64,000 nt of DNA, taken from assembly GCA_013400115.1 (NCBI GenBank), contig VXBP01010266.1, positions 1,984,001 to 2,048,000 on the forward strand, read 5' to 3'. The position numbers and the translations under genes are program-made. Below are positions 10,504 to 22,500 of the stretch, one piece after another. Source of the stretch: Rhinopomastus cyanomelas. Taxonomy: Eukaryota; Chordata; Aves; Bucerotiformes; Rhinopomastidae. Under the pieces are notes generated by a model. The model did not search any database. It worked only from the letters and a program-made list of their open reading frames with translations, and was not told the origin of the DNA. Numbering within the stretch: position 1 is the stretch's first letter; each line of letters opens with the position of its first letter.

Positions 10504-13500
10504 GTAACGTGTTGCTTTTGTGACAGTCAACAGAAGAGTTAACTGCTTAATTTGTGGTGCTCCTTTGGCTCTGCTTTATGGTTGTGTTGTATCATGGCAT
10601 TGTTGACTGACTTCACAAGCACATCCCAAGTACAGAAGAGAAGGCAAGCAGGAAGCTTGTTGTTGCTTGCAGTTTTGGAACCAGAATCTGTATTTCCTCA
10701 GGAATAAAGCCCAGTTCCACAACAGTGGAAATTGCACCAACTCATTAAGGAGAAACCTTGGCTTAAGTCACTGGAACAGAGGAGGTCCCACATAAATGTG
10801 AGAAGGAACTTCTTCACAGTGAGGGTGACACCAGTACAAACTGGGAAATGTGTTCTGCTTTTGGCTTACTACAGTCAACCACTTCCACTCTGTGGACCTT
10901 CTCAGCCTGTCTCTGGCTGTTTAAATGTGTACCAGTGTGTACTAGAGCAGTCAAAATCCTGCTGGGCTGGTAGGACTGCCTGCGTTATGGGAATTTAGCC
11001 TTGCGTGCCTCTAGCATCTGCTACAGATGTGATTCCTGTTCTCTTTGAATCGGGGGGGTTTATTTTGTGCTTTGCTTATGTGACACTTTCTGTTGAGTAG
11101 GGCTACCTGTGTTAAAGAAAATGGAGCTGCTTTTACTCCGCACAGTAACGAGTCGCACAGGAGCTGTCTTTCTCAGCTGTGCTGGAGCAGGTGTTTTGCG
11201 TGCCCGTGTTCTTGGAAGTGTAGAGTGCTCTGAAGTTGGTCTATTCTGTTAAAACAAAAATCAACAACACAAACCAGAATTAATCTTAGTTTTAAAAATC
11301 CAAACTCTGTATAGAAACTGCTAGAATTGGACAGGCGGTGCGTTATTTTATAGACATAGATTTGCTGTCTAGAAGTTGAAAGTAGGATGCAGCTGTTCTT
11401 TTTGGACATCTGGATTTCAGTGTCTTTATGTGAGTAGGTGTCTTAAGTTCAGTGGTGGTGTGGTTGAACCTGATCATAGAATCATTAGGGATTGGAAGGG
11501 ACCTTGAAAGATCATCTAGTCCAATCCCCCTGCCGCAGCAGGATCATCTAGGAAACTGTTCAGTTTACCCTGAAGCTGAGTAACTCTTCAGGCTCATGTG
11601 GCCCTGTTGATTATCAGAGATGATGAAGCACACAAAGCACTGAAGAGATGATGTACTTAGCAAGTGCTGATTGAGGGGAGCTAATAGGAATGGAGTTGCT
11701 TTTGGTACCTAATTGAGCTTGTTGATTGAGCTTGTTTGCCACATGGTTTTTGGTCACTCAGCTCTCTTCACTATCCTGCATTGCCTTCCTAGGCACTTCC
11801 TCAGAATAAAGCTGAGCTCTTCATTCTTGGCCCTTTATTTTTTGCCAGCAGCTGCCCAAGCGCAGCAATGCCGATAATAAAGGAGACTGGGATTGAACAA
11901 AATGTATAAAAAAGTAATAAGAAAGATAGTTAACTGCATTTTGAGTAGCAATTTTCAGCTCCTGTTTATTCCTTCTGATAAGCCAGCACAGTCCAATCAA
12001 AATAGAAGATCACATGGTGCTTATTGTGCGTACGCACGCTGAGAGAGGCTAACAAAACCGAAGTACATCTCACGCCGAGAGACGTCCTTTCTTCTCAAGT
12101 CTGCTGTTGGCTTAATGTCCTGGAACTGACCTCTGTGTAGGTTAGACTGATACAGAATGCACTCCAATAACCTGGTTCATGTCCAAAATTCTACTTGAAG
12201 GGACACCTGGAGAATTTTTTCCATGTTTACTTTTTCTGTATTGTTATTCATGATTTTTTTTTTACCTGTTATATTTAAGTACCTACATTTAGAGCATACA
12301 CAGCAACTAACTGTACAGCTGCCACAAGCAGCCACAGTTGTACAGTTGTCTAGGTTGGAAAACACCTTTAATATCATTGAGTCCCACCGTTACCCTGACT
12401 CTACCAGTTAGCAGTGCCCAGTACAAGGGGAGAGTTGTGTCCCTAGTCCTGCTGGCCACACTATTGCTGATACTAGCCAGGATGCCATTCATCTTTCGTG
12501 CCACGTGGACACACTGCTGGCTCATGTTCAGCTCATTGTCACCCAGTACTCCCAGCTCCCTCTCTGCCAGGCTGCTCTCCAGCCACTCATCCCCCAGTCT
12601 GCAGCTGCAGGGGGTTGTTGTGGCTGTAATGGAGGAGCCTGCCCTTGGCTCTGTTAAATGTCATCCCGTTGGCCTCTGTCCATTGACCCAGCCTGTCTAG
12701 ATCTCTCTGCAGCATCTTCCTCTCCTCCAGCAGATCCACACTCCCTCCACAACTTGGTGTCATCCACGAATTTACTAAGGGGAGACTCAATCCCCTCATC
12801 CAGGTTATCGGGTAAAGCTGTTGATTAGAACTGAGCCCAGCACTGATCCCTGGGGGACTTCACTGGTCACTGGACACCAGCTGGATGTGGCACCATTCAC
12901 AGCCACTCTCTGTGCCCAGTCACCCAGCCAGTTTTTAACCCAGCAGAGTCTGTACCCATCGAAGCCATGGGCTGCCAGTTGGCTCTGGAGAAGTGAGTAT
13001 ATTAGGCTTAGCTTTGTGTTTATCAAACGTCTACCATATTTTTAGGAAGAGGAAAATTTGCTGCCTTGTTCCCTGACATAGAGGTGGAAAAAAAATCAGG
13101 ATGGGGGGGAAGTCTGCTGTGGGCTGTATGGAGTTCTTAAAACACAATTTGCTTTTGCAGGACCCATTCACTGTGTGAGGATGCATCTTCAGAACTGCAG
13201 AGAGTCATTGCTGTGGAGGGAGGACGCGTATCTGAGTCCCAGACGAGCTCATTCACGGGCAGAGGAGCAATGGCAAGGTAACGTGCTGATGCTTTGTCAA
13301 GCATTACGCTTACAGTGTGGGGGTAGAGTAGGAGGAACCATCACTTCCCAAAGAAAAAGAATGGGGTTCAGCTGAAGAAAGCTTATGCAAAGTTTATGGT
13401 TTTGACCTTGATTCTGAACTCGTTGCTTACTCAGTGCTAATAAAAACCTTAGAATCGCAGAGGTGAGCTCACACCACACAAAAATGTTAATTATTTTTAA

Positions 13501-16500
13501 ATTATCAGATCTGGAAGTCCACTGAGCACTGATGGAACATGTGAAGTGAGGCCAGTGTTTGGTTCTGGCTGGTAGCTGATCAGTGTTTGTTTCCTGTGAA
13601 GTTATTTATAGGAATTTGTTTCCTGTAAAGTTATTTATAGGAATTTGTTTCCTGTGAAGTTATTTATAGGAATTTGTTTCCTGTAAAGTTATTTATAGGA
13701 ATTTGTTTCCTGTGAAGTTATTTATAAATACAGGAATTTATAGGAAACATATATTTCCATATGTTGTTCCCTCATTTGTGGGTGGCTCTGGCAAGGGAGG
13801 AGGCAGGGCCTCTTGTGTCACGAGTGCAGGAATTTCTCTCAGATTTTAGAATCCTGCTGTGTTTATAATGGTTGGGGAGCCCTGGTCAGCAAAACTGAAG
13901 TCAGCCCTTTGCTTAAGTTGTTTACTGGGACGTAAACACTAACCCAAAGCGGAGCTTATGGTGTCTGCTTTAAATATTTCCAGATGAGACTACAGAGCTC
14001 CATGTTCTGATACCACCATTAGACACACTATAAACTCAGTTGAATCAAGGAGCACAGAAAAAATTTAATGTAAAACTAGAGTGACTTAAAGAATTCTGCT
14101 TACACTTCAGCCTTTTGAATGGTGGAGGATAAACTTGTATCTCCCTGTTTTGGTGCCAGGTAGTGACACCACTGTGAGAAGTTGGTTTTAGGTGGGAAAC
14201 ATTTATAGGTGGTGTGTTTTGTGTAAGCATGAATTTACAAACCTATATTGAGAACTTGCATTTTAATATTTGTTTATGTTGTTCTTCACCCTTTTTCAGG
14301 GTAGTGTGAGTTACTTCTATGTGTAGCTACAGCTGCTTATGCTCTGAATATACAAGGAAGCCTGTGATGAAAACATAAAGCTTAGCAATGTAAATATTTT
14401 GGTAACATAACCTGCTGCTTGAATGCAGATTCTCAAGGACCAAAGACAACAATGTTTGATGGACTTCACTGCATATCTTACTTTGAAATAGAAAGGACAA
14501 GAAGAGGGGTAATAGTATAGCTGTGGTGTGGGAATGGGACAAGATGACCTTTCGAGGTCCTTTCCAATCCCTAATCATAGAATCATTAGGAACTGGAGGA
14601 GACCTTGAAAGGTCATCCGGTCAAATCCCTCCACCACAGCAGGATCACCTAGACCAAGTTGCACAGGAACATGTCCAGGTGGGTTTTAAAGTCCCAGAGA
14701 AGGAGACTCCACAACTCCCCTGGGCAGCCTGTTCCAGTGCTCAGTCACCTTCACTGGGAAGAAGTTCCTTCTCATATTTATGTGGAACCTCCTATGTTCC
14801 AGCTGACACACACTGCCCCTTGTCCTGTCACTAGATGACATTAAGAAGAGCCTGGCTCCATCCTCCTGACACCCACCCTTCACATATTTATAGACATTAA
14901 TAAGGTCACCCCTCAGTCTCCTCCAAGCTAAGAGACCCAGCTCCCTCAGCCTCTCCTCATACGGGAGGTGTTCTACTTCCTTCAGGTTGGGTGGTTTCTT
15001 TGGTCTAATGGAGAGACTCTCTACCTTACCTGGTAAAATACATTTATTCCTTAGCTAACAGGTCTCATCAAGAGAGCTTCTTTTCTAATCAAAGTAAGAA
15101 CAGCCATGTCCTTTGTTTCCCGTACCACTCCTAATGTGAAAGCTGAGTTCTGCTCAGGCAAAGAGAAAAATTCTGTAGCTTTGTTTTATTCAGTCCTTCT
15201 TGAATAGAGTGAGGAATCAAGTGACCTCAGACTTGGTAGGCTTTGAATTATCTGAGTAGTTGGCAATTGCAGATGATTTATAAAATGCTTTAGGCTTTGG
15301 TAAGCTCTGAATTATCTTAATGGATGGCAGTTGTAGAGGATTTATATCCTGCTGTCTCAGTGTAGTGCTAAAGAGCTTGAAATACCTCTTCTAATTTCTG
15401 ATACGTGATAGCACTCCTGCCTTTTTTGTCCTTTTTATTTCAGGGTAAGAGAATCTGGGCAGGATTTATGAGGAACTGTAGTTAGGCCCTTGAGAACTGC
15501 AATCAAGAGGCAGAAGTACTTTACCATGAGATTTAAATTGTTCATATCAACTTCCTTGTGGATTCCATAACACTAGCTGATGCAGAGAGAATGCAAAGAG
15601 CTCTCCTTGAGTAGCCCAAGGCCTCTGTAAGAAGTTAAGCGTTGTTTGGGATTTCACTGTGCTGATTTTCAAGTCAAGGTGGTGCAATCTGAACGAACAG
15701 TGCTTTTGTCCAGACTGGACTGCTGATAGGACACAAGATAATATATTTTGTGGATAATAATCACTTCTGTTTATTTCAGTCTCCATGACTTTCAGTTCTT
15801 CAGAAACAGGTTTCATCTTGAACTGTGACAGAAAGCACTGCATGGGTTCGTAATGTGCCCTGGCCAGTGGATACAGTGACAGATAAATTATGCTGTCATG
15901 ATTTTTTGCTTATCTCAGTGGTCTGCTGGAAGTTTAGGATGAGGAAACACTGCTTCCTGTGTAGGTGGCAGGTTTATAGGTGATAGGCAATAAAAGAGCC
16001 TGCAGGCAGACCCTTCAAAGTGATGGGAAAGTGGCTGAATTTTTATCATTCCTTATTTCAATGGGATAAGGAAATATCCCTCCTTACATTTCCTCCCACC
16101 AGCTGTTCAGTTCTTCTTTCTAGTATGTGTACCAGCCTTTTACAGTATCATAGAATCATTAGGGATTAGAAGGGACCTCAGAAGATCATCTAGTCCAACC
16201 CCCCCACCCCACAGCAGGATCACCTAGACCAAGTCGCACACAGCATGTCCAGGAGGGTTTTAAACGTCTCCAGTGAAGGAGACTCCACAACTAATATATG
16301 ATATTCTGTCTCCTAATCCTGTCAGTCCAGGTTTCCCCTATTAGCACATATTGTCAGAAATTTTCTGGAGGTCAGCTGCCTCGCCCCAGCCACTTGGTTT
16401 GCTCCCACTTGGCAAGAGTATTGTTCTGTTGCTCCTGCAGGGCTGGTACAGTGGACTAGGATCTGCGAGACACTTTGTTGATCCCCTGCAAAAGGTGATG

Positions 16501-19500
16501 TATGAACTCATGAGAAATTAAGGTTCCCACAGTTAGTTTAATTTTGTGTTAGGTAGAGAGAAAGTCCTCCTCAGCTACACTTCTTGAGGATGTTTTCAGC
16601 CGCCTGTTGTCCTTGTCTGGCTCAACGTTCTATGTCTGTTCCTCGCAGGGTTTCACGATTCGTCGTATCTATGAGGTCATGGGCCATAAGACATTTGCAC
16701 CGTGAAGAGCAAAGACCTGATTCTTTCCTAGAACGTATCCGAGGGCCGGAGTTCGTAGAGGTGTCCAGCAGGCAAGCCAACATCCGCTCCTTCCTGGGTA
16801 TCCGTGAGCGGCCTGGGCGAGTAAACAGGTAAGAAGATGTGTTTATACCTTAAATGAAGATGACTGAGGTTATGGTATTTTCTTGGTGATTAGGATGTAA
16901 GTTTTATTTTAAGAGGAGGATAAGGAGCTTAGCATGGGAGATGAACAGAGTATCTAATGCTGCCTAGGATTACAGCTTTCAGCAGACTTTCTCTTTCCCT
17001 CTCAAACACACTGTGGCGAAGAACTTGAAGTCAAGGATCTTGGTTCCATGGCTGCAGGCAGAATGGCAGGTTATCATCTTGCTGCCGATGCAACTTCATG
17101 TGGCTGGACAGCTCTCTACCAAGAATGAACACAATTTCTATTCCAAGGAGCTAGGATGTCTCCAGTTGTGGTTTTTCCTTACTTTGTTATGCACATTATC
17201 TGCAAGTGTTAGGAAACTCCAAACAAGCAGGTGTGCAGGATGTGTCCTTGCTTCATCTCACCAGCTCAGGAGTTTAGCTGCTGACGTTACAGAAGGGTTG
17301 TGGTGCAGAAGTGGGAAAATCTTTGGGCTCCTGACTTGACTTGTTAGCATGTGCTCATTTTTTGGTGTGGAATTCAGGCTTGCTCTTGCCTTAATTCTTT
17401 TCTGATGTAACAGCAGAAGCTTGCTAGAGAAACCTTTATGTGTTTGCAGTCTTTTGACTTGATGAATTATTATTACTTTAGAAGTAGCTTTGAATTTAAC
17501 TTCAGCCAAAATAGGAGAAGTTGCTGATTTTCTGTTTGGCCTTGTGCTTTGAAGGACAGGCTCTGAGATGTTCTCACAGTTAAAGGTTGGTAGGCAAGGA
17601 AGCAATAGGTTGATTTGCTTCAAAATCTCAGCTGGTAATTCAGATTAAAGCAAGAACCTTTGAAGGCCTGCACTCGATACACATCACGTTGATTTGAAGG
17701 GTGGGTGTCACGAGGATGGAGCCAGGCTCTCCTCAGTGTCATCCAATAATAGGACAAGGGGCAATGGGTGTGAGCTGGAACAGAGGAGGTTCCATATAAA
17801 TATCAGAAGGAACTTCTTCACAGTGAGGGTGATGGAGCACTGGAAGGGGCTGCTCAAGGGGATTGTGGAGTCTCCTTCTCTGGAGACATTTAAAACCACC
17901 TGGATGTGTTCCTGTGTGACTTTGTCTAAGGTGATCCTGCTGTGTCAGGGGGATTGGACTGGATGCTCTTTCGAGTTCCCTTCCAATCCCTAATGTTCTG
18001 TGATTCCTTGTCCAGCACAGCTTTGCTCTCTGTGCTTGATCTACTCCTTAGAAATTCAACTTGGAAGCACATTTTGTTGAATTAGCCACTCTGGTTTTTT
18101 CAGACTTGCGGCTCAGTAGGAGCTGCAGATTCTAGGTAATTAGAGAGGACAACACTGATCCTGGGCCAACAAACCTCTATATAGGGCTATTAGAAGTGAG
18201 TTTGGGCACGTCCATCCTTGCATCCATAGTTTTATGCTGTTGCCACACAGCAGTGACTCCAGTTGTTCTATCCTGAAGGCTTAACACCACAGCAATGGTA
18301 GCTCTGCCTGTTACTTATCCACAAGCCTTGACACTGCATCTGTGAAGAAGACTTGAAAGGATTGAAGAAAGCTTAAGGTAGTAGCCAAAGGAGTACAGGA
18401 CCCAAAATAGTGCGATGCATGTTGCCTTGCACAAATATGCCTGAGAATAAGCTTCAGACATCAGACGTGGCCAAGCACATGGTTAAAAGAAACCAGTGCC
18501 TCAAAATAGTTATGCAAAGGGGCTTAACACGCAGTCAAAGTTGACCTTCCTAATCTTATCAGCGCATACATGAGAAGCTCGTCAGTCAGTCCATCATGTC
18601 AGTAAACACATGCATGAAATACCAACAGTCTTTACACTCTTTAATGTGTTTTATTTAACAGTCACTGGCCCTTGGCCAGGCTTAATGTCAACTACAGCAA
18701 CAACACCAACGAAGAGTAAGTACCAGTAACTTCCAGACACCTTTCTACTACTAGCTCCTCCCTTGTTCCCTTTCCAGCCTAGCAACATCTCTAGTATAAA
18801 CTCCTTATCTCTTCCTAAGCCTTTCTTAAGAATATAATTTAATTATAAAGAAAAATCTAGCTTTCATAGTATGAAGAGCATCCTTTATGCTCCCTGTGAA
18901 TGTTTTCCCTGAGGTACGCTTACTTCTCACCGAGTGAAGTTGGTTTGATTAAGCATTTAGTCCCTGCCTCCTCTACTTCAGCTGGCTGAGTTTACTGCAT
19001 CGATTTATTAATTCCTCCATCTTCAAATGAGATTCATGTGTTTAGTTTCTAACAGTGATTTTCTTCTTTCAACGTGCTAGTCCCCGTTTGCAAATTGAGT
19101 GCCCTAAAATTTCAGGCTGTCAGATGAGACACCAGGAAAACACTTACGTGTGCAGTTTCAATGAAAACTAACTGTGTCTCTTTGAAATACGTGTTTCAGT
19201 TTGGCAGGTATTGTTGGTGTAGATGTAGAGTGACAGGCAACATCATAAGGCTTCATTGCAACAGGAGCTCTGGCAGAAGCTGGCCTTTGAAGCCTAGTTT
19301 ATATATTTGACACCAAAGAGAAATATGAGGAGCTCCTGTTACTGAAAATCTGATGTTTGTTGCTTGCTGCTTGTGTTAGACCACAGCTGTCTGCACACAC
19401 ACCCGCTCCGTCGCATCCGGCAGCAGGTCTGTTCTCACGCATGAGTGAAGTGCCCTTTCTTTGTTGCTTTCCAGATAAATATGTGAAGGGTGGGTGTCAG

Positions 19501-22500
19501 GAGGATGGAGCCAGGCTCTTCTCAGTGTCATCTAGTGATAGGAGGAGGGGCAGTGGGTGTGAGCTGGAACAGAGGAGGTTCCATGTAAATATCAGAAGGA
19601 ACTTCTTCACTGTGAGGGTGACTGGAACAGGCTGCCCAGGGAGGTTGTGGAGTCTCCTTCTCTGGAGGTGATTAAAACCTGCCTGGATGTGTTCCTGTGT
19701 GACTTGATCTAGGTGATCCTGCTGTGGTGGGAGGATTGGACTGGATGATCTTTGGAGGTCCCTTCCAATCCCCTGTGATTCTATGAGTACAAACATTGCA
19801 AAGGATCAGGATGGTTTCTGATCATGTCAGAAGTACTTGCAGGAAGCTCTTGGTTTTTCTTCCAGTAGCTCCATCACAGGTTGGCTCTGGCTGTATTTTA
19901 CGTGGGGCTGCAAAAGCTTTGTGCACGTACCTGAGCAAGAGTTCTTCCTGCTCCTGAAGCAGCCTTTTGGATTTGGTGTGCATCACCTCGATTCAAAAGG
20001 AAAACCAGCCTCCAGTGGGCAGTGGCACAAATGGGCAGGATTTTATTTAGACTGGTGTAAAAAAAAGTGCTAAAAGCCTGGAGCCCAGCCAGTCAGGGCC
20101 TGAAGAACTGCTTAGGATGGAAACTCTGCTTTCTCACTGTGGTTCTGACAATGACTCATATCCGTGGGCAAAACTTTCAGCCTTCCAATGGTTCATGATT
20201 TTTAAATGAAGACAACATTTGTCTGTCTACCTCCCTGACAGTCTGAAATGCACTCAATTTGCAAAGCAGTTGACAGATGAGAAATGCAAACATTTCACTC
20301 ATTTGAGGACTGTGACAGGGTTTTTATAGGGGCTGATGAAGATACGTTTTTCTAAGCCTGAAGATGTGTGCTCCTCTTGATGTGCTGGAATAGATGTCAC
20401 CAGATCACTGTGAAAGAGGGCAGGCACAAGCAACAGTTGTGTTGGGTCTCTTGGGCTTAGAGAAGAGGAGACTGAGGGGTGACCTCATTAATGTCTATAA
20501 ATATGTGAAGGGTGGGTGTCAGGAGGATGGAGCCAGGCTCTGCTCAGTGTCATCTGATGATAGGACAAGGGGCAGTGGGTGTGAGCTGGAACACAAGAGG
20601 TTTCACATCAGTAGGAGAAGGAACTTCTTCACAGTGAGGGTAATGGAGCACTGGAACAGGCTGCCCGGGGGACATGTGGAGTCTCCTTCTCTGGAGACAT
20701 TTAAAACCCACCTGGACATGATCTAGGGGATCCTGCTGTGGCAGGGGGATAGGACTAGATGATCTTTCAAGATCCCTTCCAATCCCTAATGCTCTGTGAC
20801 TCCACGATCTCAGATTTGTGGATTTTCTGCATGTGCAGAGAAGGGCTGTTCTTCACTTTGCATGGTTCTTGACCAATGCATCAGAAGATTTAGCTCTAAG
20901 GTTTTCCTAGGGAAAATGCTTACTTTCTGTGGTTTTGAGGAGGATTTGTGGGCCTCTCTGCAGAAGTTAACATAACTCAAGACTCATCTGTTCAGTCAAA
21001 CCTGAGAGTGGAGGAAATCAGATCAATCTCTACATCTGGCTTGTCACATTCTAATAAAGTGAAGGCTGAATGTACCTGAACAATGTGAAAGTCCATCTCT
21101 GGGATTAAATCCTGCAGTTTGGATCTGGGCTGGGTAGCATGGAATGATAGGGTATAATTACAGTAAATGATTAATTTTGTGCTTTATTGCACGAAAAGCA
21201 ATGGATAAATGTGATTCCATGAAGTCTAGGCAAAATTCCCATTGGTTTTAGCAAGGATAGAACTTAATACTTTGAATTCTGTGAGAATGGGGACCAGCAG
21301 AGCACCTTGGACATGGCTCCTCTGACCACCTACGTCTGAACTAGACAACCCATTGCTGGGTTGGAAAGAAAGAAATGCTCTTAGGGCATCTTGGAGATGA
21401 TGCATGGACTGCATCATAGATACAGTAGATCTCCCGAGCGATAGCAGATAGATCCCTCAAGATCTACAATAAGCTGGCATCATCATGCTGATTGTAAATC
21501 ATTCATGAAATGATTGCTGTGTAGTTCAGTGAGACACCTCTTTCCTCTACATTTGCTCAGTTCAGACACTGACTGGGATTCCTCTCCAAGGCAACTGTGG
21601 AAGCCAGAGGTGATTAATTAATAGCTGTGTTGCTTTTAAAGCACGTGAGAGGAAATTCAGCCTAATCTGATTTCATTACCATGAAAGCTTCAGTCACTGT
21701 GAAGGTTTGGATGTGCAAAGAGCGTTGACAGCTTAAGCCATTTCAAGCTCTGTTAACATTTGGTAGATTTCTTTTTAAATGCCTCAGTTCTAAAGAGTGA
21801 AGCAAAGTGGAAGCATGGAATTTGAATCACCCTGGTACACCGGTGCTGGAAAAGGTCAAGGAGACTTGGGAGACTAATGCACTGAATCAGCCAGCTGGTT
21901 GCTTGATGTGGTAGTGTGGTGGTGTCAGTGGGAGAGGCCTCAGCCTGTAGTCCTTTCCTAATCCTTGGATCCCTGTCCTAATCTGTGCAGAATCTAGTCT
22001 AGCTTCCTGTACCTTAGCATCCACCCTCTCCCTTAGCTGCTAGAGTGTGGGTAATGTTGCTAAGCCTTGCGTTATGTTGTACAGCAAAAAGGAAGAAAAG
22101 GTTAAAGAGGAGAAAAAAGAGGAAAAGAAGGAGGAGAAGAAGGAGGAAAAAAAGGAGGAAAAGAAGGAGGAAAAGAAAGATGACAAAAAAGATGATAAAA
22201 AAAAAGAAGAGTAAGTATGAAGAGTGACTGTGTGCTTGTAACACACCTCCCACACCACAAAGCACGGCGTGGCACTTCCTCACGACACTTCCACAACAGT
22301 TACTGGGCTGTAGGCTGCAGGCTGCAGGATGTTAGCCTGACAAATCTTTAATGCATTTTCCCCTTGGAAAAGCGCAGCCGATTGGAAACTTGCTCAGTCT
22401 CCAAGATCTGTGCTGAGACTTGTCGTTAACAGCTTCATCGGTCACTAAAGAAGAATTCAGCTAATGCTGGTAACTCTGACTTGCTGCTGAAGGTCACGTT

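Noticed and set aside
12587..13026. Reverse-transcriptase-like minus-strand frames
   Set aside because: They belong to a decayed CR1 copy, not a gene; stops and shifts break the frame.
22014..22296. Minus-strand frames rich in Ser/Phe/Leu/Pro opposite the CNGA3 Lys/Glu exon
   Set aside because: They are the complement of a purine repeat in a confirmed exon; the composition is a by-product of the repeat.
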